A DNA stretch of 64,000 nt from Sulfobacillus acidophilus DSM 10332 (GCA_000237975.1 CP003179.1:1178001-1242000), one strand, 5' to 3'; shown: positions 1 through 9,610, counted from the first letter of the stretch. Numbers and translations are program-made. The notes: generated by a model from the letters alone, not told the origin.

Positions 1-1164
1 CCGATTGATCCGCGACTCCCCTCGATCTTCGACATCGCATCTCCTCGCCCGGTCGAACCCGCGCCGGCCCCCCCTCCATCGGCGGAGGAGTCCCAACGGT
101 CGCGGCGCATTGTAGGGTCGCCGCCATCCGAGCCAGCAACCGAGGCGGCCCCCGCCTCGGAAGACTATCGATCCACCGACGCGGAGGGTTCGGAATCCCC
201 GGCGGCGGCCCCGACATCAACCGGCCCTGCGGCTCGCCGCGTCTCGCGTCAGGGTCGGCGGTTTCGAGTTCATCCCGCCGAACCGACCTCGGACCCGTCA
301 GGGGGAACGGCGGGTCCGCTGGTTCTTCCGGCCACAGGATCTTCACAGCCCGATCCACAACCGGCCATCCCGCCGGCCGAAGTCGTGCATCCCCTCGACA
401 CCCCGAAGTCGGTCCCGGTTGCCCCGCCCGACGGCGAACCGATGCGGACCGTGCGACGAGTCAAGCCGACGCCGCAGTGGGATACTCCGATGGACGCCCC
501 CACGGTTCAAGGGGTCATGGCCGGCCCCACGCATCGGGCCTTGACTCCGCCGTTTGTTGCCTGGGTTTGGGGGATGGAACGCCACGTCGGGACTACGACG
601 GCCGCCGTGGCCTTGGCCCATTGGTTTGCGTGGTGGCAAGAAACGCCCGTCTTGTTATTGGATGGACATTGGATGGCTCCCGGTGTGAGTCGGGTTTTAC
701 GGCGTCATGTACTACCGGGATTAGGGTGGGAAGCAACCCTCCGGGCGGCTCGTCCGTGGGAATCGCCGCCCCAAGTGGTGCAGATTTCGGACCGATTAAC
801 CGCCTGGGTGATCGGGCCAGGAGTCGCGTGGACCGCGCCTCTCCTGTCGTTCTGGCCGAAATTGTTATCACGGCTCCCCGCATCGGTGGTCGTCGTTGAT
901 GGCGGGTTACAACCGCCCCCACAGCCCGTCCAATGGAAAGGCATTGTCACCATGAACCCAGCCCATTTAGGCATTGTTCCGTCCCAAACGTGGATTCTCT
1001 CGCGGATGCAACGGGTGCAAGGGTCTCGCGTGATTGTTCTCCCCTCCGAACCGTTGGGCGATGAAGGCGTGGGGTCCGATGCGTGGCGTACCGCATGGGA
1101 TGATGTGGGGCAGTGGATCGCCGGGCAATTGATGGAAGATCAGCGGGTGCAAAAAGGTCGTTAA
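1..1164 (+). CDS. Degenerate ParA/CpaE-like P-loop protein (5' end outside window)
   Basis: The frame is open from the first base of the window, so the gene starts to the left; 387 residues are visible. The first ~180 are Pro/Ala/Ser-rich and look disordered. A compact domain follows with a MinD/ParA-like layout: a P-loop-like stretch GMERHVGTTTAAV (visible residue ~191), a VLLLDG strand and a VVVVDGG strand. The P-loop lacks both the signature lysine and the GKT lysine of ParA proteins, so ATP hydrolysis is doubtful. It ends about 80 bp before the VirB6-like gene. CpaE-like proteins localise secretion or pilus machines; a scaffold role here is inference. Confidence 0.6.
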   Translation, partial: PIDPRLPSIFDIASPRPVEPAPAPPPSAEESQRSRRIVGSPPSEPATEAAPASEDYRSTDAEGSESPAAAPTSTGPAARRVSRQGRRFRVHPAEPTSDPSGGTAGPLVLPATGSSQPDPQPAIPPAEVVHPLDTPKSVPVAPPDGEPMRTVRRVKPTPQWDTPMDAPTVQGVMAGPTHRALTPPFVAWVWGMERHVGTTTAAVALAHWFAWWQETPVLLLDGHWMAPGVSRVLRRHVLPGLGWEATLRAARPWESPPQVVQISDRLTAWVIGPGVAWTAPLLSFWPKLLSRLPASVVVVDGGLQPPPQPVQWKGIVTMNPAHLGIVPSQTWILSRMQRVQGSRVIVLPSEPLGDEGVGSDAWRTAWDDVGQWIAGQLMEDQRVQKGR

Positions 1165-1245
1165 CGCCCCGCCCCGTTTTGGGCGGGCAGGAGCATTTGC
1201 CGACTGCGGCGTTGGGGGGCGGTTACGCTGGATTTAGGCGCTTTA

Positions 1246-3534
1246 TTGAATCAACTGGGTCCCTTGATTCTCAAAAATACGGCAGGGGGCATTACCCAAG
1301 GGTTCCAAAACTTGGGACACGCCGTCAATCTGTGGCTTTTTTCGTTGCCAATGGTGGCGCTGTTATTTTTGCTCTACAGTCAAAACGTCGTGTCGCTATT
1401 GGGGGATTTAGGCGCGTGGTCCACCGATGGCAAAACAACTCAGGTCGTACAACAATTGCACGCCCTCGTCACCGGCACGCCGCCCCCCGCACTCCCGGCG
1501 AATTGGGGCAGCCCGTGGACGCCCGCTTGGACCGATGCCCAAGGGGTCACGCATGGATTGGCCGGATTGGTCGTGACCTGGCAACAGGTTCCCTTATGGT
1601 TTCTCGTCGTCATCGCGATTTGGGCCATCGGCTTTACCTGGGGGATTTTGATCCGCCGCCACGATCAGGCGTCGCAAACGCTGTCGGACGAATCGTCGGG
1701 ATCGGCCACGCTATGGCATCGGTTTCCCTTATTAACCCCTTTTAGCATCCTTGTCGCCACGTTGGTATTACCGTGGGCGATTCGCGTGCTATTTTGGCAC
1801 ATGATTATGAACCGCGTCGCGACGAGTATCTTACACACGCTCACGCATAGCTTAGGCGTCGCCCCGGCGATGGCCGTCAATCCGTTTTGGATTTGGGGCG
1901 CATTGTTGGGGATTTCTGGGCCGCATGGTATTGATCTCGGAAAAATCCCCTGGGCAGTCGCGTTACCCATTGGGGGGCATGTTGTCGGGAACATCTTACA
2001 CGGGGTGATGAACGATCTGCAAAGCTCGGTTCTCCAAAGCTCGGTGTTTCGAGATGTCACCAATTATCTCTATGGGTTAACGAATGCCGGGATTGTGGTG
2101 TTGGGATTATCCCAAGTCATCCTGTTAATCTGGACGGCGGAATTAGTCGGAGCCAGTCTGCTGATGAGCTTAACCGTGCTCTGGCTGATTACGTGGGTTT
2201 TGGATGTATGGTCCCCGGATGCTCTGCTTGCCGGATTCAGCGTACTAGGCCGCTCGGCGCTGGTGGTCTTAAGCGCGTGGGTTTGGGTCTTGTTTATTGC
2301 GGTCTTAGGAGGAGGCCCCCACGGCCCGTTAGGACTCCCCCCCTTAACGGCAGGATTTACCATCATCCTGACCACGCTCGTAACCGCCATATTTGCGGCG
2401 GGCGGTGCCATCTATTGGGCAATCCCCACGTGGCTCTATTTGCGGCGCACGCATCAGGTCGTCACCGCCCAATGGATGGCGTGGAAGGCGAGGATCGCCG
2501 CCGGTGAAATGGCCGTGGGAGCGTTGGTGACGGAAGGGGGGAATTGGGCGGCGCATAGCGCCCAACGCCTGCACAGTTTGGGATTACGAGGGATCGGGGG
2601 AGGCGAGATCGCTACCGCAGGAACGGCCGCCGCCCAAAGTCTCCAAACTCTCGCCACGGATTGGACGACATGGGGGCAACGGCTCCGAGCCGCCGGGTTA
2701 GAACGGCAAGCGCAAACCCTGAGCGGAGCCGGGCAAGCCGGATGGACCGCGTCGGAACAACAAGCCCAAACGTTAGCACGTCGTCTCGATCCGTTCAAAG
2801 GCCCCGCCGGGCATCCGGGCTGGGATGTCGGCGGATGGGCCACGCAATCCCCGGCTCTCGCATCACTGGCGGGCAACGAAGGTACTTGGGAGGCGTTGGA
2901 CGCCGGACGGTGGCAGTGGAGTGCGTGGGACCCCTCCACGGCTCAAGAGGCCGCACAAGCCATGCAGCAAGCCTTGACCCAAGCCGGGTGGACCGAGCAT
3001 TACGAGGATTGGGTCGAGTACTGGCGGCGCCAATTCCGGCAACAGGCCGAAGCCGTTGCGGCCCAAAAGTTAAAAGCGCAAAAAACGCCCTTGTCTCCCG
3101 CAGAATACCGGCGACGGTTACAAGAAAAAACCGATCAAATCGTCGCCCAAAACGAAGCCGGGTTTTTATCGTTGCTCACGCCCGACCAATGGGAACGGTA
3201 CGGCAAAGCGCCGACACTCCAAGCGCAAGGGACTCGCGTAATTGCCTCCGGATCTCCCGCCGGGTGGCAATACTGGGCCCCCATCTTAACACAATGGGGC
3301 GTGGATCAAGCTCGTGAACGCTATCGGGCCGGCATTCGGGAACGCTGGACGAACGGGGTCTGGGTCGCGGTTCCCGATAACGGGCAGGCCCCACCCGTCG
3401 TGACCGCCACGTGGAATCCGATCAATCAGTGGGCCGACGAGCATGTGTGGGACACCTCGGCGGCTTTTGCCACGCCCCCCGCTCCGGCGAATCCCCCCGC
3501 ATCCTCGAATCCCGAAGGGAGTGATCCGGCATAG
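1246..3534 (+). CDS. VirB6/TrbL-like polytopic conjugation protein
   Basis: This is a 762-residue protein. Its N-terminal ~400 residues carry several long hydrophobic segments; the rest is hydrophilic and rich in Ala, Gln and Trp. This layout, directly upstream of a PrgI-like and a VirB4 gene, matches VirB6/Orf15-type channel proteins of Gram-positive conjugative elements. No catalytic motif is visible. The TTG at 1246 lies ~27 bases from the best Shine-Dalgarno (GGGGGG at 1213). An in-frame CTG at 1228 has ideal spacing, so the true start may be non-canonical. The 3' end overlaps the next gene at an ATAG junction. The family call rests on topology and gene order rather than sequence motifs. 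Confidence 0.6.
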   Translation: MNQLGPLILKNTAGGITQGFQNLGHAVNLWLFSLPMVALLFLLYSQNVVSLLGDLGAWSTDGKTTQVVQQLHALVTGTPPPALPANWGSPWTPAWTDAQGVTHGLAGLVVTWQQVPLWFLVVIAIWAIGFTWGILIRRHDQASQTLSDESSGSATLWHRFPLLTPFSILVATLVLPWAIRVLFWHMIMNRVATSILHTLTHSLGVAPAMAVNPFWIWGALLGISGPHGIDLGKIPWAVALPIGGHVVGNILHGVMNDLQSSVLQSSVFRDVTNYLYGLTNAGIVVLGLSQVILLIWTAELVGASLLMSLTVLWLITWVLDVWSPDALLAGFSVLGRSALVVLSAWVWVLFIAVLGGGPHGPLGLPPLTAGFTIILTTLVTAIFAAGGAIYWAIPTWLYLRRTHQVVTAQWMAWKARIAAGEMAVGALVTEGGNWAAHSAQRLHSLGLRGIGGGEIATAGTAAAQSLQTLATDWTTWGQRLRAAGLERQAQTLSGAGQAGWTASEQQAQTLARRLDPFKGPAGHPGWDVGGWATQSPALASLAGNEGTWEALDAGRWQWSAWDPSTAQEAAQAMQQALTQAGWTEHYEDWVEYWRRQFRQQAEAVAAQKLKAQKTPLSPAEYRRRLQEKTDQIVAQNEAGFLSLLTPDQWERYGKAPTLQAQGTRVIASGSPAGWQYWAPILTQWGVDQARERYRAGIRERWTNGVWVAVPDNGQAPPVVTATWNPINQWADEHVWDTSAAFATPPAPANPPASSNPEGSDPA

Positions 3535-4418
3535 ATCCCACTATTCCCGATCTCGATCCTCGCTCCGAAGCCCATTTATTTGGAGCCATTACCGCCAATC
3601 AAGGCGTTTTGCTCTTAGCGATTTGGGCGGCGGGGGCTGTCGCGACGGCAATCTTTATCGTCCCGGTCGTCGGATTGGCCGGATGGATTCTGGGAGCCGT
3701 CGGGTTGTTTCTCTTCACCGCCTGGATGGCCCTCGACGGGCCGAGCCGATGGTGGCGCTATCGGCAATGGCGCCGCCGTCGTTCAATCGCGCCCTCTCGA
3801 CTCGATGGACCCGCCGGGTGGGATGCCGGACTCTGGCCCGCTCAGTATGCAGCCGATCCCGTCGCCAAACTGCCCAACGGTGCGGTACAATCCTGGGCCG
3901 TCATTACCGCGCCTCAATGGATGCTCTTGGGTTCTGCGGATATTCAGAGGTGGCATCAAGCCATTCAAACAATTATCCGCATCGCCACGCAACAAGATCT
4001 CTGGATCGACATCATTACCGGACAACAATTAGGCTCTCCGTGGCTCCCGGCCACGCCCATGACCCCGTTAATGCAAGCCCGGTGGCAATTTTGGGCATCA
4101 ACCAGCAACGCGATGGTTGTTAGTTACTGCTGGGTGCGACTTACCGCGTGGCAATCGGATCGAAACCAAGCCTGGCCGCGATTCCAAGCCGTGGCCCAAG
4201 CCTGGGCGGCCTTAACGTCGGACATGGCGTGGCACTGGCTCAGTGGGGAAGAAGTTCAACGCACGATGCGCATGTGGCTCGATCCGGCGCGAGCGTACAG
4301 TGAATGGCGGGCCCAAGTGGATCAGCGATTTCAAGGCGTTTCATCGGAGGGGTCTCGTCCGCGTCGCGTGGTGACGTTGGGCGGAGGCATTCAACCGTCC
4401 AGGAAAAGAGGGCGATAA
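3531..4418 (+). CDS. PrgI/VirB3-like conjugation membrane protein
   Basis: Two adjacent transmembrane segments near the N-terminus are followed by a basic stretch (RWWRYRQWRRRR) and a soluble domain of ~200 residues, lying directly before VirB4. PrgI/SCO6880-type VirB3 proteins have this form. The first usual start codon is TTG at 3609, but the frame is open further upstream and encodes LFGAITANQG, resembling the conserved segment that precedes the first membrane helix in PrgI proteins. No ATG, GTG or TTG exists between the upstream stop (3522) and 3609. An ATA at 3531 sits 9 bases after GGGAG and overlaps the previous stop (ATAG), so I place the start there tentatively (295 residues). Confidence 0.55.
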   Translation: MDPTIPDLDPRSEAHLFGAITANQGVLLLAIWAAGAVATAIFIVPVVGLAGWILGAVGLFLFTAWMALDGPSRWWRYRQWRRRRSIAPSRLDGPAGWDAGLWPAQYAADPVAKLPNGAVQSWAVITAPQWMLLGSADIQRWHQAIQTIIRIATQQDLWIDIITGQQLGSPWLPATPMTPLMQARWQFWASTSNAMVVSYCWVRLTAWQSDRNQAWPRFQAVAQAWAALTSDMAWHWLSGEEVQRTMRMWLDPARAYSEWRAQVDQRFQGVSSEGSRPRRVVTLGGGIQPSRKRGR

Positions 4419-4419
4419 G

Positions 4420-6297
4420 ATGATTAACCAATGGTCTCGCATTCGGAGGCCCGCGAATCCCGACGCCCAGCCAGGCGCACTCGATCACTGGTACGAAACG
4501 GCGCGGGCCATCCAATTACATGCCTCAAATGACGGCATGGGCGTGGCTCATCAAGCGTTTGTGGTGACGGATTGGCCGCCGTCTTCCACGACGGATTATT
4601 TTCCGACCTTGCAAATGCCGTTGCATCAAGGACAATGGCCGACCGTGCATTGGATGTGGGCCGCGACCCCGAGTCGATTGGACCTGGATGAATCCTTAGC
4701 GAAAAAAATTCGACGCTTGGAACTGATGTTAACGTTGAATCGCAACGATACCTTGGGCCCCCGACGAGACGAATATCAAGCGTACCAAGGGTTAATCGCT
4801 TTGCGGAACCTGCTCTTGGAAACCGGGGGACCGTTGGTCGACATTCAAACCATTATCATTGTCACGTCGCCTCCGGAATGGTTAGCCAGCGATGTGCAAG
4901 AACTGCGGGCGCGATGGCAAGCCTATGGCATTCATACCCGGCTGTTGGATGCGGATCAATTGCCGGCGCTGCTCCGAACGTTTCAAGGCCCTCAAGCCGC
5001 GCCCCTGGTGGATACCCCCCGTTCGTGGATGCAACGGCTGCGACACTGGATCTTCCCCCCGGCGCAACAATGGGAGCCACGCACCGTTCTCCCGCACCGA
5101 GCCAGTCAATGGATGTGGCCGGGATGGGGGCAGGTGGGCGATCCCCCGTCGGCTGTGTATGTGGGACATACGCCGCAACATCAACCCGTCTTTGTTGATT
5201 TTCGACGTACAGCCCAAAGCGATGCCGCGAACGTCTTGGTGGCCGGAGCTACCGGGTCCGGCAAATCCTTTTGGATGAAAACGCTCGTGCAAGGCTTATT
5301 GGATAATGGCTTTAGAATCATTATTTTTGATGTGGACGGCGAATATCGGGCCTTGTGTCACGCGGTCCACGGCACTTGGATCGATGTCTCGGCGGATGGC
5401 GGGGGAGCGTATCCCGATCCGTTGACGATCCCCGACGCCTACGACCCTACGGATACCCCGGAACACCGATGGCGAAGCATGTTGGGAAACGTGTCTCGGC
5501 TATTGGGCATTTTGGGGCAACTCACCGAATCCGAATTAGCCGCCGTGGAACGATCGGTCGTTCGCGCCTGGGCCACGTATAACGTGACCGTGGAGAACTC
5601 GGCCTCGTGGCCGCGAACGGTCGATGACCCGCATCCCACGATGGAGGATGTCTGGCATCAACTCGACCGGGCCCGCCCGACCGATGTGGACGCCGGAGCC
5701 GCCGCGGACAAACTCTGGCGAGCCGTCTGGGGATCGCAGAGCCTCCTCTTCCAAGGCCGTCGATTGCCGTGGACGGTGCCAACTACTCCGTTGACCGTCT
5801 GGTATCTAGGGAATTTGGCCCGCACGGAACAGACCATGCCTCCAGACATGGCGGCCCGTTATGCGTTGGTGTTGACCGTAACGTGGGGCTGGTTGCGCCA
5901 TTGGAAACGGCAGCGGGAATGGTCCGTTGTCGCGGTCGATGAAGCCCAGCGCATTATCCCGCAACCCGTCTTAGGCGCGTCGTTGGTGGACTTGGCATCG
6001 ACGATTCGGAAGTGGAACGGGGTTTTGCTCGCGGCCACGAACACGCTTGATCCCCTGCGCGAGGGGATTGGGGCGCAGTTATGGGATCACACGCCGGTCA
6101 AAGCCTTGTTGAAAATGGAAAACAATCACATCCAAGCCTTTGCGCCGGGATTGCACATGCCGCCCGGTGTACAACACCAATGGGAAAATCTGCCCGAAAA
6201 CCAAGTCCTCTTGCGAACCGTGGAAGGCAATTGGGCTGTGGTGGAGGCAGTCGTCCCGCCAGGAGAAGAGCAACTGTATCGGACTCGAGGAGGCTAG
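4420..6297 (+). CDS. VirB4/TraC-type conjugation ATPase
   Basis: VirB4 ATPases energise assembly of and transfer through the type IV secretion channel on the inner membrane face. The 625-residue protein has Walker A GATGSGKS at residues 276-283 followed by FDVDGEYRAL, the usual VirB4 motif, and Walker B VVAVDEAQRI near residue 505. The N-terminal third is the poorly conserved VirB4 N-domain. It starts one base after the stop of the VirB3-like gene and ends 3 bp before the wall-hydrolase gene, so all are probably one operon. The order VirB6-VirB3-VirB4-VirB1 resembles the core of Gram-positive conjugative elements. Start ATG has an AAGAGGG site. Confidence 0.88.
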   Translation: MINQWSRIRRPANPDAQPGALDHWYETARAIQLHASNDGMGVAHQAFVVTDWPPSSTTDYFPTLQMPLHQGQWPTVHWMWAATPSRLDLDESLAKKIRRLELMLTLNRNDTLGPRRDEYQAYQGLIALRNLLLETGGPLVDIQTIIIVTSPPEWLASDVQELRARWQAYGIHTRLLDADQLPALLRTFQGPQAAPLVDTPRSWMQRLRHWIFPPAQQWEPRTVLPHRASQWMWPGWGQVGDPPSAVYVGHTPQHQPVFVDFRRTAQSDAANVLVAGATGSGKSFWMKTLVQGLLDNGFRIIIFDVDGEYRALCHAVHGTWIDVSADGGGAYPDPLTIPDAYDPTDTPEHRWRSMLGNVSRLLGILGQLTESELAAVERSVVRAWATYNVTVENSASWPRTVDDPHPTMEDVWHQLDRARPTDVDAGAAADKLWRAVWGSQSLLFQGRRLPWTVPTTPLTVWYLGNLARTEQTMPPDMAARYALVLTVTWGWLRHWKRQREWSVVAVDEAQRIIPQPVLGASLVDLASTIRKWNGVLLAATNTLDPLREGIGAQLWDHTPVKALLKMENNHIQAFAPGLHMPPGVQHQWENLPENQVLLRTVEGNWAVVEAVVPPGEEQLYRTRGG

Positions 6298-6300
6298 GTT

Positions 6301-7287
6301 ATGGTTGTCTGGCACAAATCCGCCCCCCCTCCGCCCCGGCGCAAGCGCCACCGGTGGCTCTGGCTCTGGTTGTTGTTCCTCCCGTGGCTCTTTGTAGGGG
6401 AATTGCCGTGGGCGATTCAAGAATCGCAGAACCCCTCCGGGGATCAAGGGTTTTTGCCCATCCCCTTAGTCGCCGCAGCCCCCGTTCCGGCGACAGCCCC
6501 GGCGGAATTACAATATTGGCCGTTGCCGATCTCCGCCGCCCAACAATGGATCGAACAACACGATCCGGGCGCGTTGGCCGGATTGCCCCAGTACGTCGCA
6601 GTCTTGCAGGCCGCCGATGCCGCGGCTCGTCGGTACAATCTCAATCCGTTGTTACTATTAGGAGAATTAGGAGCCGAACAAGCCTTTTTATCCCCCGATG
6701 TTCCGGGTGGCATGGCGCACGCCCTCCAATTTGTGCAAAATCCGTGGGATTACGGGGTGTATCCCGGATCGCCCTTCGCCTTTGATATTGGCCCCCAGCA
6801 AAGCGCCTTGGGCGCGGCCAGTCTGACGGCGCAAATGGCCGATTCCGTCTTACACACCGGACATTGGTCCTGGTCCACGTTTGAAATCGCGTTGGCCCAA
6901 CGCTATGCCCAGGCCTGGCAACCGTGGGTCCGCAACACCTTTGGGCTTTGGGCCGCCATGCAAGCGACACCGGCCATTCACCAAGGGCAGTGGGCCTTAG
7001 CGACGCAAAATTTGACGTTGCCGGTGTGGACGACGATTGCGAACCAAACCCAAACCGACCCGGCACTCTTACATGATGCGACGACGCAACAGGCTGTGGC
7101 ACAAGCCACCAATCCGCTCGCGGTCGCGTCGTCCGTGATCACGTCGATTCAAACCTGGATTACAGCCCATGTGATGGGGGTTCTGATTGGCCTATTAGGA
7201 TCGGTTCGCGCCGGGGAAGTCGCCGGTCTATTAGAAGATGCGGCGACCGTGGTTGAAGATGTCGTAGTGGTGGCCGCCGCCGCTTAA
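6301..7287 (+). CDS. Membrane-anchored lytic-transglycosylase-like wall hydrolase (VirB1-like)
   Basis: One N-terminal membrane segment (WLWLWLLFLPWLFV) follows a basic stretch, so the rest should be outside the cell. Residues ~95-230 look like a lysozyme-type fold: AAARRYNLNPLLLLGELGAEQAF resembles the helix carrying the catalytic glutamate of soluble lytic transglycosylases, and WSTFEIALAQRYAQAW resembles the later helix with a conserved tyrosine. VirB1/Orf14 proteins open peptidoglycan for the conjugation channel, which fits its place right after virB4. The C-terminal ~70 residues end in hydrophobic and acidic stretches. No NlpC/P60 domain is seen, unlike Tn916 Orf14. Confidence 0.6.
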   Translation: MVVWHKSAPPPPRRKRHRWLWLWLLFLPWLFVGELPWAIQESQNPSGDQGFLPIPLVAAAPVPATAPAELQYWPLPISAAQQWIEQHDPGALAGLPQYVAVLQAADAAARRYNLNPLLLLGELGAEQAFLSPDVPGGMAHALQFVQNPWDYGVYPGSPFAFDIGPQQSALGAASLTAQMADSVLHTGHWSWSTFEIALAQRYAQAWQPWVRNTFGLWAAMQATPAIHQGQWALATQNLTLPVWTTIANQTQTDPALLHDATTQQAVAQATNPLAVASSVITSIQTWITAHVMGVLIGLLGSVRAGEVAGLLEDAATVVEDVVVVAAAA

Positions 7288-7312
7288 CCTCTGATTGCGA
7301 AAGGACGTGACG

Positions 7313-7543
7313 ATGATGCGAGGCCCGTTTAATGCGACGCCGAGCAACCCGGACCGGCTCGTCTGGGTGAAAATTCATGACCGGACCGCCCAACATCCGG
7401 ATATTTTGGTGCCGGTGCCGTTACGGATCGATGCGGAAGGCCCACAGGCCGTCGATGCCTATTTGCGAAAATCGGGTCGTTATCACCCGGACACCGAAAC
7501 TTGGTCGTTTTGGCCGTTTTCGGTCGAGGGGGATGACGCATAA
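7313..7543 (+). CDS. Small unknown protein in the conjugation operon
   Basis: The 76-residue product is soluble, with no signal peptide or membrane segment, and is fairly acidic at its C-terminus. It matches no family I recognise. The ATG at 7313 is preceded at good spacing by AAAGGA; a TTG at 7295 is also in frame but lies before that site. Its stop is directly followed by the ATG of the coupling ATPase gene with no spacer, indicating translational coupling and suggesting a role tied to the transfer apparatus. Confidence 0.6.
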   Translation: MMRGPFNATPSNPDRLVWVKIHDRTAQHPDILVPVPLRIDAEGPQAVDAYLRKSGRYHPDTETWSFWPFSVEGDDA

Positions 7544-9610
7544 ATGTGGGTTGCTTGGGCCCTTGCGGCCCTGGTTGTGGGCATTTTGTTGCAACACACC
7601 ACGGGCATTTTCGGACGAGGGGGGCAGATCCTGTCCGGCGGGACGTTTTGGCAAGCTCTACGGCAAGGCCCCCCTGTTTCTAGCTCCCACCCCCCCGTAT
7701 CCGCCCCCCCTGGGATGCCTCATCCCTCGGTATCGGTCTTCCATTCGGGGGAGGCAGCCTCGCCCCGGCTCTTTCCCTCATGGGAGATCATGGGGGAATG
7801 GGGCTTGGGGCTGGGACTCCTGATCTGGGGCCTGTGGGGAACGCTGTTATGGGCCTACAACACGTCGCCAGCCCATCGAACGTGGTCTCGATGGGGCGAT
7901 TGGATGCTCTGGCGATGGCCCATCGTCACTGCCGGGCTGCTATTTCGTCGACCCGATTGGGTGACAGAGGCTTGGCGACGGCATCGGGCGCTTCAGGATG
8001 ATCGGGGACCGACTCTCGCTCCCACGATTCCGCCAACGTGGATGCGCGCCGCCCAAGCGTTGGATCAAGGATTTGCCCAGAGCCTTCCCGACGTGGCGTG
8101 GATGACCACCGAAGACGGTCAACGGACTCGCCGAATGCACATTGTCGCGACCCCTAGCGGGATTGGCCCGCAATGGCCGCATGGCTTTCATGCCCCCACG
8201 ATGGAACACTGGCGGGAATGGGCGGCCCAATGGGGGCCCACTGTGCTCGTTCATGCCGGGGTGGGGGATGCCTGGCAACTCGATGCCTGGGGATTTTTTC
8301 ATCCTCTCCCAACATCGGGTGAATCGGTTCAGCCCATACCCGGCCCGATTTCAACGACGGGGAATCTGCCGCCATCACCCCCATCGGCCTCTGCGGTTCC
8401 TTTATCCCCGGCCACCCAATGGGGGCGGCATAGCTTAAAATGGGGCGATTTAATGGCCCTGGCGCCTGAATCCGCCCCCCCGTTGGCGGAACCCTTAGAA
8501 CCCGCTCGGATCGAGGACGTGATTAGCGTGTTAAATCGTCTAGGACTCCCGGGCGCAAAACCGATAGGGGGCTTCCGGGGATTAACGGTCGATATCATCG
8601 AAATTCGCCCCGAGCCGGCCTGGGCTAATCGGTTGTTAACGCCCACGATGGCGATGACGTTGGCCGGACAACTGGGGCATGGCGATGTTCCGTTAAATAT
8701 TCATTATGTTCGTGGCAAACCTGGGGTGGTGGCGATTGAACGACCGCGACCAGATCGGCGGTTTGTCGATTTAATGACAGTGTTGGCTCAAACCCCAACC
8801 GATACTCGACGCCAATTACAAGGGATGGCCATCCCGATTTGTTTGGGTGTAACTCCCGATGGGCAGGTTGTATGGTCGGATATGACTACCTGGCCGCATT
8901 GCTTAATTGGGGGAACAACTAACAGTGGAAAAACTACAGTCATTTCATCCTTGCTAACCAGTTTAACAATTACCATGCCGCCGTCCGACCTACGGATCAC
9001 CATTGTCGATCCGAAACACGGCTCACAATTTCCGTGGGTTCATCATATGCCACACATTGATGCCGTTTTGCTTGAACCGGATGATGTCGTTGCATTAGTA
9101 GCGCAATGGGCCGATGAGCAAGAAGAACGGTATAAACAATTTGCCGAATTAGGCGTGCCAGATTTAATTACGGCTCGGCAACGAGGAATGGTATCGTTGC
9201 CGTATCGTCTTTTAGTGATTGATGAATATAAAGATCTTAAGGATCGCCTGGATAAAGATGCCATAAAAGAATTTGAACGGAATATTGGCCGATTGGGTCA
9301 AAAAGCACGAGGTGCAGGGTTTTATCTATGGATTGCCACACAACATCCATTAGCCAATATTATTAGTTCGCCCTTAAAAGCAAATCTCCCTACTCGTATC
9401 GCCTTGCGGACATCATCGGCCTCGGATTCTCAAGTGATTTTAGATCGATCAGGAGCGGAAACCTTATTAGGGAAGGGCGATGCGTTATTTCTTCCGGTGA
9501 ATGTCAATGAACCGATTCGAGTACAAACTCCAGCAGTTTTACAAGAATCGCTCTGGGACTATATTATTAAGGCGTGGAAGTTAACCACAAACGGATATCA
9601 AGAAATGTGA
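7544..9610 (+). CDS. FtsK/VirD4-like coupling ATPase (T4CP)
   Basis: Coupling proteins bring the DNA substrate to the mating channel. The 688-residue protein has two N-terminal membrane segments separated by a Pro/Ser-rich loop, a linker domain, and a C-terminal FtsK/SpoIIIE motor: Walker A GGTTNSGKT at 456-464, DPKHG, Walker B LLVIDEYKDL and the later ATQHP segment typical of FtsK-family pumps. This matches Tn916 Orf21-type T4CPs more than chromosomal FtsK, since the gamma DNA-reading domain is absent. Base use changes inside the gene: the part before ~8870 is GC-rich like its neighbours, while the motor-coding part is clearly AT-richer, suggesting mosaic origin. Confidence 0.85.
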   Translation: MWVAWALAALVVGILLQHTTGIFGRGGQILSGGTFWQALRQGPPVSSSHPPVSAPPGMPHPSVSVFHSGEAASPRLFPSWEIMGEWGLGLGLLIWGLWGTLLWAYNTSPAHRTWSRWGDWMLWRWPIVTAGLLFRRPDWVTEAWRRHRALQDDRGPTLAPTIPPTWMRAAQALDQGFAQSLPDVAWMTTEDGQRTRRMHIVATPSGIGPQWPHGFHAPTMEHWREWAAQWGPTVLVHAGVGDAWQLDAWGFFHPLPTSGESVQPIPGPISTTGNLPPSPPSASAVPLSPATQWGRHSLKWGDLMALAPESAPPLAEPLEPARIEDVISVLNRLGLPGAKPIGGFRGLTVDIIEIRPEPAWANRLLTPTMAMTLAGQLGHGDVPLNIHYVRGKPGVVAIERPRPDRRFVDLMTVLAQTPTDTRRQLQGMAIPICLGVTPDGQVVWSDMTTWPHCLIGGTTNSGKTTVISSLLTSLTITMPPSDLRITIVDPKHGSQFPWVHHMPHIDAVLLEPDDVVALVAQWADEQEERYKQFAELGVPDLITARQRGMVSLPYRLLVIDEYKDLKDRLDKDAIKEFERNIGRLGQKARGAGFYLWIATQHPLANIISSPLKANLPTRIALRTSSASDSQVILDRSGAETLLGKGDALFLPVNVNEPIRVQTPAVLQESLWDYIIKAWKLTTNGYQEM

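Noticed and set aside
1162-1190. Terminator between the first two genes
   Set aside because: The GC hairpin needs a bulge and has no T run; an operon-internal structure is equally likely.
7544-9610. Chromosomal FtsK/SpoIIIE DNA translocase
   Set aside because: The gamma DNA-reading domain is absent, only two N-terminal membrane segments are present, and the gene sits in a conjugation operon.
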